From contig JADGJA010000073.1 in the NCBI GenBank assembly GCA_027596035.1, positions 1 to 49,794 on the forward strand: a DNA stretch of 49,794 bases, in the 5' to 3' direction. Origin of the DNA: Thoreauomyces humboldtii. Lineage: Eukaryota > Chytridiomycota > Chytridiomycetes > Spizellomycetales > Powellomycetaceae. This document shows, in pieces, positions 1 through 9,078 of the stretch (position 1 is the stretch's first letter; each line of letters opens with the position of its first letter). Position numbers and translations under genes: made by a program. The notes below the pieces were generated by a model. That model did no database searches. It was not told the DNA's origin and was given only the letters and a program-made list of their open reading frames with translations.

Positions 1-40
1 GAATAGAAACCGGCTGGATGTATCCCCTGTGATCTGATGC

Positions 41-1619
41 TCAATCGGAGTCGTCGTGATCCGTCTCCCTGAGCGGCGCCGACTCTTCGTCGAATGTTTT
101 CAGGAGCTGAGCCTCGTTCACGAGAGCAGTCGCAAGTCCTGCGGCTGACAGTGAATTTCGCCGACTGGAACCCCCAAATTTGTCCATAGACGCTCCTCCC
201 GCATGACCTGATGGAGATTGCTTGTGGGAGTTGAGTTGAAATACGCCAACGAAGATCGTCAGGAACCCACAGAACATGGACACAACATCGCGCTGAAAGT
301 CAGAAAATTAAGCTCCAGGTGCATCGGGCATGCGGTCTTCTTGGTGCCGAGCTTACCGCGCTCGCCTGGCTAAAGCCTTTGAACAAGAGAACCGAAGCGA
401 TGATAGTCGCTGTGCTGAAAAATACGTAATAGACTTGATGATAGAGGTTCGATCAGCAGCAAGTCTGCCGGAAACACAAGGGCAGTCTGTACTCACTAGG
501 TGTCACTCTATTCGTCGAGAAAAGGTCCAGCGCTTTGTTGAAGTAGTTCAGTTGAACCATAGCGCAACCGATGACCGTGAGGAGGAAGACATATGTCGAT
601 GGGTAGACGAACTGGTTGTCTCCAGTAAACGTAACGCGCATAGCAGTTCCGAAACCCTTCACGGCCATCACAGACACTGATCCAACCAAGGAGCAGATGG
701 ATATGTAGACCATCATGCTGCGCTTGCCCCATATCGGTGCTACTTTGTAAATGAGCGTGAGGGAAACAACGGCCACAAGAATCATGTATATCAAAAAAGC
801 TAAAAGGAAACAAGGAGAACCACTGTAAGAATGTTTGGACCAGCCTGCGGACAGGAATAAATGCGCACCTGGTTGCAGCGCGAATGCCAAGATCTCATCG
901 ACGGTTTTGATGTCAGGCTCGGCTGGCGCATGTAAAATGATAACCACCGAGCCGATGATGCAGAGGGCCGCTCCCACTTTCCCTTCCGGTCCGAGCTCCT
1001 CTTTCAGGAAAAACGAAGCAAGTACAGCACTGCCAAGCGGAGCTTGAGTACCACGGCGAGTCCGGGATAGAAGCAGTCAGGTTCCATACCTCACAACCAC
1101 GCTCCCCGCTCCCAAAGGAGTGACAAGAATTGCCGGTGCATATGCGTATGCCAAAAAGTTTGCCACCTCGCCCAGAACCACTGTGGTGGGAGAAAATGTA
1201 CATCCAGGTGTCAGCGCCGATTTCCGATAACACTTTTTGGGAAGTCGCAGAGAGGTCGTCTCGCATGAACCGTCGCTTTCCCGACAAATCGGCTTTCCCG
1301 TCAAGCGGGCGTGCCAGCTTTGCTCACAATACCACGGTCGTATCCCAGACTTACTTGTGACCATGCCCGCCCACCACTTGTGGTTTTGGAGATAGCTGTA
1401 ACTCTCACCCGCGCTGCCTATGTGTGCGGTTGCATAATGAGAGCACTATAAGAAAACGAACGAAGGACGTCTCCGGATCCTGTCCAGACAATGTTGCGCA
1501 CCTCCGTGTGTGCGCGCCGCATCCAGTAATCCGAGCTTCGTGATGATGAAGCTGGTTCCAATGAGGAAGCTCGAAGACAAAGCCAGGATGAGACCGACAT
1601 ATTTGTTTTCGAGGGTCAT
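41..1619 (-). CDS. NIPA-family magnesium transporter
   Basis: This gene encodes a multispanning membrane protein of the NIPA (DUF803) family, which moves Mg2+ across plasma or endosomal membranes. The N-terminus from the ATG at 1619 reads MTLENKYVGLILALSSS and then GTSFIITKLGLLDAA, the family's first helix signature. Later exons give GEVANFLAYAYAPAILVTPLG (1100-1180), a block with SVVIILHAPAEP (about 910-960), and a long block 530-800 containing WGKRSMMVYISICSLVGS, with two to three hydrophobic helices. The C-terminus is hydrophilic, Ser-rich and acidic, ending in DHDDSD at 41. Several introns are needed, so exon edges are approximate. The family assignment rests on the motifs in order; membrane location and substrate are inferred from the family. 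The 3' end lies only 40 bases from the window edge but is complete. Confidence 0.88.
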
Positions 1620-2049
1620 GGCGAGGCAGTGGCGGAAGGACTCGGCACAACGACCGAGGACAAGGCCAAGACAGGCGTTTGTCGATGCGTGACCGCTCCG
1701 GACCTACGGTTGGGAACGTTGATGGTAAAAGCGAGTTCTCCGACGTGTAGCGTCCCTGGGTGAGTTGCGGTCGGCAAGGCGCAGCAGCGAGACGGTCAAC
1801 AAGATTGCGTTTGCGGCGAGGAATGTGAACGACCGCTTCACGGTGGATGGGATGGGGGAAATGGGGGATGGGGCTTGGCTTGCACCGCGTAAGCTTTGTG
1901 CCACCAGGGAGCGAGACCTTCGAAACTTCGTCGCTCACAAGGGTTAGGGCTACATGCTCGGTCTATTTGGGGTTTCGGACAGCCTCTGCCGCAAAGGCCA
2001 CGAAGGAGTTGAGGCGCCTGGGCAGTTTCTTGCTCCAATCGTACAACAA
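1620..2049. other. Intergenic region upstream of NIPA gene
   Basis: This stretch lies between the NIPA start codon and the 3' end of the small minus-strand gene. Minus-strand frames stay open for up to about 170 codons but match no family I know and begin at non-ATG codons. One minus frame just after the 2050 stop reads KKLPRRLNSFVAFAAEAVRNPK-like sequence and could be a downstream exon of that small gene. I see no RNA gene or repeat. Confidence 0.4.
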
Positions 2050-2277
2050 TTAATCTCCCACATGTGTTCTAATCTCAAGGACGCCCTGTCTCCAGGTACT
2101 GTACTTCGTCAGGATCGAATACCAGTCAATCTGGGAGTGCTTGTAAAGCTCGTCCTTGGTGAGGTTGGAGCTTAGGTGAGCAAGAAAGCATGACACAGAC
2201 GCTTGCTGGTCGCTGGAGCGGCTCAGAAACTCTTCCAGGAGGGATTGGATGCTGACGGGGTCGACGACGTTCGCCAT
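2050..2277 (-). CDS. Small hypothetical protein, 75 aa
   Basis: I do not recognise this gene. From the ATG at 2277 it reads MANVVDPVSIQSLLEEFL and continues as a polar, probably helical sequence with LAHLSSNLTKDELYKHS, ending at TAA (2050). The start lies 203 bp from the divergent glutaredoxin start, so the two may share a promoter. An alternative model uses the GTATTC donor inside the codons for IDWYS (about 2115) and an acceptor about 90 nt further on. That would join HSQID to a KKLPRRLNSFVAFAAEA tail and give a longer C-terminus. No signal peptide or membrane segment is visible. Protein-like composition and position support a real gene; the function is unknown. Confidence 0.45.
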   Translation of the reverse strand: MANVVDPVSIQSLLEEFLSRSSDQQASVSCFLAHLSSNLTKDELYKHSQIDWYSILTKYSTWRQGVLEIRTHVGD

Positions 2278-2480
2278 CCTTGAGGAGGAAGGGATGCAGA
2301 TGCGACGGCTCGGTGTCGGGGTCTCAGGTCCCAGGTCGAACCGAGTGAGCTGTCGACGAATGCCAGGCCGTCTTGTGGTGACGCCGACACCGCAATCCCT
2401 CAGATCCTTTTCAACATCTCCGCATCCTTTTTCGAGCCCTCGACCCCACCCCCTCTTCACAGACAGAAACTCAATCCACC

Positions 2481-3078
2481 ATGGGCGCCAAGGACACCGT
2501 CGAGAGCGCAATCAAGGGCAACAAAGTGGTAGGCTACTGATTCATTAGTACAAGATCCCAAGGAGACCGCAAGTGGGATGGGGGAATTGCGGGGGAAAGC
2601 CTATAGTCTCTTGCACCCCGTAGTGCTCGTCTTCATCGAAGCCGCAGCTGCGATCTCTTGGTAGCAAACCTGACACTTCCGTTTCTCAGGCCGTCTTTTC
2701 GAAGTCATACTGTCCTTACTGCAAGAAGGCCAAGGCACTGCTTGCCTCCCTCAACATTGCGTTCGAGGCCTACGAGCTCGACCAGATTTCGGAGGGCGCT
2801 GACATGCAGGCGTACCTGAAGGAGAAGTCTGGCCAGAATACGGGTATGATGGAGTCAGGAATGTGGGCTGATTCAAACCTGAATATTCAACCCATGTCCA
2901 CCTGTTGTTAAGTTCCCAACATCTTCGTCAACGGACAGCATCTCGGTAAGCAAGAAACCAGGAGCTTTGAGAGTCCTTGTTTCTCCATTCCAGGTGCTAA
3001 TTCGTCATTCCAGGTGGCTCCGATGACTTGCACGCGGCCAACTCCAACGGGAAGCTTCAGAAGCTTCTCGCCGCTTAA
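2481..3078 (+). CDS. GRX1: Glutaredoxin, dithiol type
   Basis: This is a small thiol-disulfide oxidoreductase that uses glutathione to reduce disulfides and deglutathionylate proteins, usually in cytosol or nucleus. Four exons fit cleanly: 2481-2528, 2690-2843, 2913-2945 and 3014-3078. They give 99 residues, the usual length of a single-domain class I glutaredoxin. The active site is SYCPYCKKAK, with the redox pair Cys24/Cys27. Other family marks are the TVPNIF-type cis-proline loop (here VPNIFVNGQHLGG, built across introns 2 and 3) and the GGSDDLHAAN glutathione-binding turn. No presequence is present, so a cytosolic form is likely. The three introns interrupt codons in phases that restore the conserved motifs exactly, which makes the model firm. 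Whether it is the Grx1 or Grx2 orthologue cannot be told from sequence alone. Confidence 0.95.
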
Positions 3079-3285
3079 GGGCGTTTATAGTTGAGATTAA
3101 TACCGTCACAGTCATCATGTAAACTTTTGCATCTGATCCAAATACAGAACACAAAGCCATTGGAGCCTTAGGTTGCTGCATCCTCATGTTGACCCTTAGT
3201 CTAGCACGCGTTTTGTGCTCATATACGACTGTAGGGATCCATCGTGCACTTTCAACGCAGATAACGGCTCGTTACGCAGCTTCAC

Positions 3286-3864
3286 CTAATCTGCGCTCAC
3301 CACCTCGATCTCAAATGTCAAATCGGTGTTGGGTGGAATCCTGGCAAGAAGATGTGATCAGCTGGCGCATCTGACATCTCCATCTTTGCTCGGACGTACT
3401 TTCCGTCCGGCGTTCCCTTCTTTCCGTATGCCCATTCAGCCTCGATCGTCAACCTCGCCTTTTCACCCACATGCATGGTAAGCAAAGCCTCGTCCCTACG
3501 GTTGCAGTCAGATAGGAGCGCAGCTGAAATCGACAAAACCACTGCAACTGCGCGCCTCACCAGCCTTTGATGACTCTTCCAGTCCCCACTTTGAACCGCA
3601 AAGGGCTGACTTTCTTCTTGTTCATGTTGGTATCGAATACCTTTCCATCTGGCAACGTCCCAGTGTAGTTCACATAGACCTTTTGAGAGGAACGTTGAGT
3701 CCCAGGACGCAGGGCCCTGAATCAAAAACTCAACTCACAGTGTCGCCTTTCTTGAGCTTCCGCTCTTTGTCGCCCTTCTTCGTGGTTACTTTCTTGTACT
3801 TTGGCGCATCGACGGGAGCTGGAGCTGGGGTTGGGACAACGGCCGCGGGGGTTGCGGCGCTCAT
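3286..3864 (-). CDS. FKBP25-like peptidyl-prolyl isomerase
   Basis: This FK506-binding-type prolyl isomerase catalyses cis-trans isomerisation of X-Pro bonds. The start at 3864 gives MSAATPAAVVPTPAPAPVDA, a short Ala/Pro-rich leader. A basic stretch follows (KYKKVTTKKGDKERKLKKGD), then VYVNYTGTLPDGKVFDTN, VSPLRFKVGTGRVIKGWDEA, EWAYGKKGTPDGK and IPPNTDLTFEIEVVSAD. The GWDEALLTM and EWAYGKKG segments and the Lys-rich insert after FDTN resemble human FKBP25 (FKBP3), a nuclear FKBP, rather than FKBP12. Introns lie after the VSVY junction, inside the GWDEA Trp codon, and between DGK and IPP. The N-terminal helical bundle of animal FKBP25 is absent. A nuclear or nucleolar role is inferred from the family and the basic stretch only. 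Confidence 0.9.
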
Positions 3865-4122
3865 TTTGAAACGGCTAGAATGGTCCCCAAGCAAAGAAGT
3901 CGAGACTCGAAAGTCATCAGCGGAGCGTGGCGCAGCACAATTGGAACCAGCAGGATTTCGCGTGGCACAGCGCAGGCGCTCGGACATGGTCGGACTTCGG
4001 CTGCTGGGGGATCGACACTCGAGAAAGTGGCCGTTTTTGCAAGCGGATAGTGAAATGCCCTCAATGTATTGGGATATGGTGGAAATACATAATAAAAGGT
4101 GTAGTGAAGGTTTGGTGAAGGT

Positions 4123-4852
4123 TCAGTGACATTTGGGAGCCCCAGCAACCCACTCCATCGTCTTCTCCCAGCTGGGCTCCGCAGTCATGCGGTCGAACCA
4201 GGCAGCAAGATTGGGCCGGGACTTGATAAGATCGGGCTGAGTGCGGTTCAGAACGTTGAGGTAAGGCAAATGAGCCAGATCAGCGAGGCTCATCGAATCG
4301 TTGGCAAAGTACTTGTGGTCGACGAAGTGTTGGTTGTAAATGTCGAGGGTCGGTTCCAGAGCGGCGCGCGACGCGAGAAGGTGGGCCCCATCAGTGGGAA
4401 TTTTGGCGACCGGCTTGATCGCCGTCTCGACGATGACGCCCTGGGCGTGGGGGTAGAAGTTGAAAGCAGACTGGGCTGTCCACTGATCGACAAGGGCGGC
4501 TTCGTACGGGTCCGATGGGACGAGCTGATGTCCGACGCGTGGGTACAGGGCATCGAGGTACCTTTGGACGAATGACTGGGTTAGGGCGGTGATTGAACAG
4601 TGTTTATTCCCCAGCTGCATGTTACCTCACGATTGCAACGCTCTCGAAAAGCAAGTTGCCTTGCCCGTCCTCAAGGACAGGAATCTTTCCGAAAGGGTGG
4701 CGGGCAACGTGCTTGGGCAGCTTCTGCTCGCGTTTCAGCACGTTGATGTTGACGAACTCAAATGGGATGTTCTTCTCGTGAAGAGCCATGAGGACCTTCT
4801 GGGTACAAGTCGAGACGGACATGCCGTAAAGGATGAAGGTAGTGCTGACCAT
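4123..4852 (-). CDS. Glutathione S-transferase
   Basis: This enzyme conjugates glutathione to electrophiles or reduces peroxides in the cytosol. Two exons encode about 221 residues. The first (from ATG 4852) is the thioredoxin-like N-domain: FILYGMSVSTCTQKVLMALH, then NVLKREQKLPKH and HPFGKIPVLEDG with LFESVAI, the cis-Pro and Glu-Ser glutathione-binding loop. The intron ends in CAAAG just before YLDALYP. The all-helical C-domain runs to the stop at 4123 and contains SMSLADLAHLPYL, the N-capping box of GSTs, and RPNLAAWFDRM. The S/C-x-x pattern at the first strand (MSVSTC) fits phi/theta-like fungal GSTs rather than mammalian alpha/mu classes. A TATA box and an AGGGG stress element lie just upstream. 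Confidence 0.93.
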
Positions 4853-5254
4853 GATTTGGATTTGTTTGGAAGGAGTAAGCGCGGGAAGCTGTGAATGAAA
4901 GATGCTACTGATGACTGAGAGAAACCGGTAGCCTCTGCCTCTCTTTTATAGCTGTGAGAGCCCCTCTCGCCGACCGAGCCGCATGGTGCTCCTTTGCATG
5001 GGCAAGGTGGTCCGTCCCAAAGCGGCAAGTCCGAGTGCCGAAACTCCCGGGGATCTGTCGAAAGACCCAAAAAGGAAATGTTCAATTTAAGACTTCCTTG
5101 GGAACAAATGCGATCACCAGCCACCCCAACAATCCGGAATTTCCGTCTCCCCTTCCGCCTTTTTCCTCACCATTCCAGCGTACTGATAGCAACTGAACAT
5201 CTTCAAACGACCTCGAACAGACCTCAGACTCCACCTACCCTATCATCCCGGACA
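4853..5254. promoter_or_regulatory. Shared promoter region, GST and Mam33
   Basis: This 402-bp gap separates two divergent start codons. It holds the GST TATA box at 4943-4950 and a minus-strand AGGGG at 4961-4965. The part next to the Mam33 start is pyrimidine-rich (about 5140-5175), as is common upstream of fungal start codons. No further gene is visible. Confidence 0.55.
4943..4950 (-). promoter_or_regulatory. TATA box of the GST gene
   Basis: On the minus strand this reads TATAAAAG, 91 nt before the GST start codon. A minus-strand AGGGG (CCCCT on plus, 4961-4965) sits a few bases further upstream. AGGGG is the core of the fungal stress response element bound by Msn2/4-type factors. Position and match are seen; use in vivo is inferred. 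Confidence 0.6.
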
Positions 5255-6329
5255 ATGCTTTTCCGTATCGCCACCCGCTGCGTAGCTGCCAGCGCCCTTC
5301 GACCTGCTGCGCGTCTGGCCCCCCAGGTCGTCCGTCCTGTCGTCGCGGCGTCCCGCTCCTTCACCGCCTCCGCCTTCACCCGTATGAGCGCTGGCGAGTC
5401 CGACCTCGAGCTCCACGCCACGCTGGTCCGCGAGATCACCCACGAGACCAAGGAGAATGCCGAGGCTCGCTCGGATGACTTTGTGTCCGAGTTCAAGACG
5501 GCAAACCCAGAGTGGACTATTGTCGACCAGCCTCTGTCCAAAGAGGTCTCCCTCACAAGGACGTTCGGAAACGAAAAGTAAGAGTTTTCATCGTCGTGGG
5601 CGCACGGATAGATGGTGAAATCCTACTGCAAAGCTTTCTGACGCGTCGCTCTCTTCAGGATCACGGTTCTATTCAACACCGACGCTTTGGCTGAGGCCGA
5701 TGACTTCCAAGAGGAGCTGGGAGAAGGAGTACGACGATCAGTTTCGCGACCTTGAGTGATAGCATCCCAGTGGAACTGACCTCAGCTTTCTTTGTTTCTA
5801 GGAGGAGGCACAGCAGGACGAGCCTTCGATTCCGGTCACCGTTGTGATTGCCAAGGTGGGCACAACTCCCATGGTTCACCGGGGGTTCTTCACAAGATAC
5901 TTATCGATGCATTCTTGCTTGCAGACCGACGCTCCGGAAGCCGGCGCTCTTGACATCGGCGGCAGCATCCAGGACGGCACATTCTTCATTGAGTCCGCTG
6001 GATTCTCTGCAACTGCTTCCCTCGCGCTTGACGAGACCGCTCAGGGTGACTGGACTCGTAGGAGCAAGTACGCCGGACCTGTCTTCGAAGACCTTGACGA
6101 GAACCTGCAGGTATGTTCCAACGTGCAACCGGGGATCTGATACTATAAAGGAAAGATAGGTTCTGACTCGTGTTCGTTTTCATTGTTTCAGGAGCAGATG
6201 CACGCGTATCTCGCCGAGCGAGGCCTCGATGAATCCCTTTCCAGCTTCATCCCCCGCTACCTCGAGCTCAAGGAGCAGAACGAGTACCTTGGATGGTTGA
6301 AGAACGTCGCCGCCTTCGTCAAGAAGTAG
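5255..6329 (+). CDS. MAM33: Mitochondrial acidic matrix protein, p32/Mam33 family
   Basis: This is a p32/gC1qBP-family protein of the mitochondrial matrix that forms acidic doughnut-shaped trimers and supports mitochondrial translation. The ATG at 5255 opens an Arg/Ala/Ser-rich presequence (MLFRIATRCVAASALRP, with RSFTAS near residue 35), typical of matrix import. The mature part starts about SAGESDLELHATLVREI. Five exons can be joined: the first ends at GNEK (5580), followed by ITVLFNTDALAEADDF, then VTVVIAK, then TDAPEAGALDIGG to DENLQ, and finally EQMHAYLAERGLDESL to VAAFVKK at 6329. The final EYLGWLKNV segment is the family's C-terminal signature. The acidic composition (DDFQEELGEGEE) also fits. 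The order of motifs and clean splice phases make the call firm. Confidence 0.92.
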
Positions 6330-6748
6330 GCTAGTTTCAGCCGTCCTCTGCGTATGTCAGAGTAGTTATCACCTTTACATCCCTAGAACCATTTTTGTAT
6401 CCAACTTTGATTTTTTACGACAACAGACGTGTATTTACCAGAGTTGCACAGAGATCGGGTGGGCTCGCTCAATCATTCGGATGGATTCGTAGAGAGTGAA
6501 CCGATAACGGGATATTAGCAAAACCACCAGCACAGGAACGTTTTTGGAATGCCATGGGACCAATTCCATATGAGGTCAGAGATACGGCTCGGATGTCACC
6601 GGCTCAGGCCCGGCTAATCCAGCCCTCGAATGACGGATATCGGAAGACGGGAGAACCAGACTCGACTGGATAGCACTCGAGGGCACTTTCGGTCGGGAGG
6701 ATTCTCAGAGGGTGATCGCAGTTGCCGCTATGAGCCATAGGTCGAAAC
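6330..6748. other. Convergent 3' intergenic region
   Basis: This lies between the 3' ends of the Mam33 gene and the THOC7 gene. It is AT-richer just after 6330, with T-rich runs near 6400-6420 that fit cleavage and polyadenylation signals. I see no ORF of note, repeat or RNA gene. Confidence 0.5.
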
Positions 6749-7751
6749 TTATGCAACGTCCATTGCGACTGAGGAATTGGAACGCATCGTCAGCGGAGGT
6801 TTGGGCCGACGAGGAATCGGAAAGCACCCACATTTCTCTTCCTCTAGTACGCCTTCTTCCTCTTCCTCCTGCGGTGGTGTAGGGGGTGGTGGAACATCAT
6901 CCGCGTACATGTCGTCGATGCTTCTAGCATCATCCTGCTCTTTGTCCTCTTTGATAGTATCTTGCAGTTCGTGGATCGCCGTGACGATCGTGAGAAGATG
7001 CTTCCTTCGATGTTCCCGCTTCCGCCTGATTGCGTCCGTCTTCGCTATTGTCTCCTGTATCTTCGTCCGAAGACGTGTTGCATTGCTAAATGAAGACCTG
7101 CATCAGCTTTGAAATCCCGATTGGAAGTTAAGTTCGAGCCGAGGTTTTCTCACTCGGTACTCTTCTTTCGCGTCGCATAAACGTTAATCTTCCGAGCTAG
7201 ATCATCATACTGTAGCTTGTTGGCTCTCACGATCTGAGCGGCAGTCAGCTGCCCTTTTAGATCCACCAGCTCCGCTGCACTCTTCTCCAGGTCCTTAGCT
7301 ACAATGTCCGACATCAGCAGGAGTCCGGAAGGACCGCGCTGTGCCCTTTCCCACCTATTCGACCCTTCTCCTCCCCGTAAAGCTCAATTTCCCGCGCCGT
7401 CATGTTGTGAATGAGCTGGTGTTTCCGGAGCCCAACCTCGAACTGTGTCAGATCGGTCAGGAACTGTGTTCTATCGGTGACAAGAACGTCAGGGATGATG
7501 TTGCGCATGGCGCTGATGACTGGGTAAGGACATACGCATCCGTCTCCACCCCCGTAACACCCTGATGAAGAAATCGACGAACGCATTTCTTCAATGATCG
7601 AGTGTCAAACTGCAGGCGGTTTCGAACTATAGATTCTGTTGGAGATATGATTAGGCTGTAGTTCTCAGAGTGGTGCATCTCTAGTTCCTGTACAAATGCC
7701 CGGACTGAGCACTTTCATGTACAGGTACATACCTTCCGTAGAAGTGGCCAT
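6749..7751 (-). CDS. THOC7: THO complex subunit 7 (THOC7)
   Basis: This encodes a coiled-coil subunit of the THO/TREX complex, which couples transcription to mRNA export in the nucleus. The start at 7751 gives MATSTE; an intron then leads to ESIVRNRLQFDTRSLKKCVRRFL, matching the THOC7 opening (I-x-R-L-x-x-D). Next come LTQFEVGLRKHQLIHNMTAREIELY and KDLEKSAAELVDLKGQL, then RANKLQYDDLARKINVYATR, matching the family block around QEYDALAKVI, and REHRRKHLLTIVTAIHELQ. Almost all of it is predicted coiled coil. The C-terminus is Asp-rich with a PPPPTPP tract and a poly-Glu run; the exact last exon is uncertain, with the frame used here stopping at 6749. An upstream ATG at 7887 opens a different frame that is not needed. 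The start lies 213 bp from the divergent ARPC3 start. Confidence 0.82.
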
Positions 7752-7963
7752 CTTCGCTGAGCGGGTGAGGTTTCGTTGAATGTTTGTCGGTTCCCAGAAG
7801 TCCACGAGCTTTGGAGACGATCAAAGAGGTCTGACGGCCGCTTCGCTTGGCGGTTCGCGTTCCCTCAATTCCCCATCTGCCTGCCATACTTCATCCCTTC
7901 GACCGCTGTTGCCTTCACTGATTCGCTGAGTCCATAGTCTTTGGTCCATCAACTCACGCAATC

Positions 7964-8819
7964 ATGCCGGTACGAGGGCTCGCATGTTTCTGACGACACC
8001 TGGTTGCTGACTGAACTCTACCAGGCCTACCACTCCTCTTTCAACGAACCAGCCGGCCCCAACCAGCGATACCGCTCCCTTGGCAACATCGCACTTCTGC
8101 CCATCAAAACAAAGATCAAGGGCCCCGCCCCGTCAGCAGGTACGGGCACCGAATCCTCGCTGCTCGCCGAATTCCCGAAGAAGCGGACCTGATGATTCTA
8201 CTAAACCGAACACCCAGATTCGTCACAAGACGACATCATCGATGAAGCTATCGCCCTCTTCCGAGCAAACTGCTTCTTCCGCAACTTCGAGATCAAGGGC
8301 AACGCGGATCGTGCCCTGATATACCTGTTGCTGTTCATCCAAGAATGTCTTGGAAAACTCCAGAAGGGAACACCTTCACCCACGGAGGGTCAGAGGACGC
8401 TCGTGACCCACGCTCTTCAGAACTTCAGCATCCCTGGAGAACCTCAATTTCCTCTCAACGCGATGTACGAGAAGACAACCAGCAAGAACGATGCCGGTGA
8501 GTGGCGCGGATCCCGAGACGAATCAAGGGGATACATGTGCATTTCCTTGGTCACGGTGGACAGCGAAGAAAGATCGATTCCAGTATCGCACGAGCATCAT
8601 GCGGCAGTCCGAGGCATCGTATGTTTCTCCGCTGACCGTCGCTTATCTTTCCCCGGCTTGCTAGACGCTCTTCGTCAATACCTGTCGCAGCTTCGACAAG
8701 AATGTGCCACACGTCTTGCCGTTAAGGTGTATAATGGGGAGGACAAGCCCAGCAAGTGGTGGATGTGCTTCTCGAAGAGAAAGTTCATGGGATTGCCGAA
8801 CATCGGCACGCTGCAGTAA
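7964..8819 (+). CDS. ARC18: Arp2/3 complex subunit 3 (ARPC3/p21)
   Basis: This is the 21-kDa subunit of the Arp2/3 complex, which nucleates branched actin filaments at endocytic patches. The first coding exon is only ATGCCG (Met-Pro, 7964-7969). It is followed by an intron and then AYHSSFNEPAGPNQRYRSLG and IALLPIKTKIKGPAP, the canonical ARPC3 start (MPAYHS). Later exons give DDIIDEAIALFRANCFFRNF and IYLLLFIQECLGKL, then FPLNAMYEKTTSKNDA, and finally LRQYLSQLRQECATRL with KWWMCFSKRKFMGL to the stop at 8819. The length, about 180 residues, and motif order match the family. The penultimate intron falls near 8500-8665. Expression with THOC7 from one short divergent promoter is likely. Confidence 0.95.
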
Positions 8820-9078
8820 TTCTACGCTTTTGGCAGCCAGTCGAACCGCACAAAGCAAACAACAAATGTACATTGAACGCTTCATCACTATGTATCTCAC
8901 GGTCGGGTTTGGCATAGATCTGGCAAAGGGGATTGCAAGGTAGCCGTCTCCCCATGCCAACTGGTTTGGAGCTGTACAGATCCAGTCAAGGAATCTGCGA
9001 TTTAGTGCGCCTGTCCTGTGAGCCAATGCAGGTCTCGCTATGTTTGCCTGGCCCTCAGATCATAATGAACCAGTTTCT

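Noticed and set aside
7681..7887. Minus-strand ORF starting MAGRWGIEG upstream of THOC7
   Set aside because: The THOC7 start MATSTE (7751) splices directly to the conserved ESIVRNRLQFD block; the longer frame is a different frame and adds no recognised sequence.
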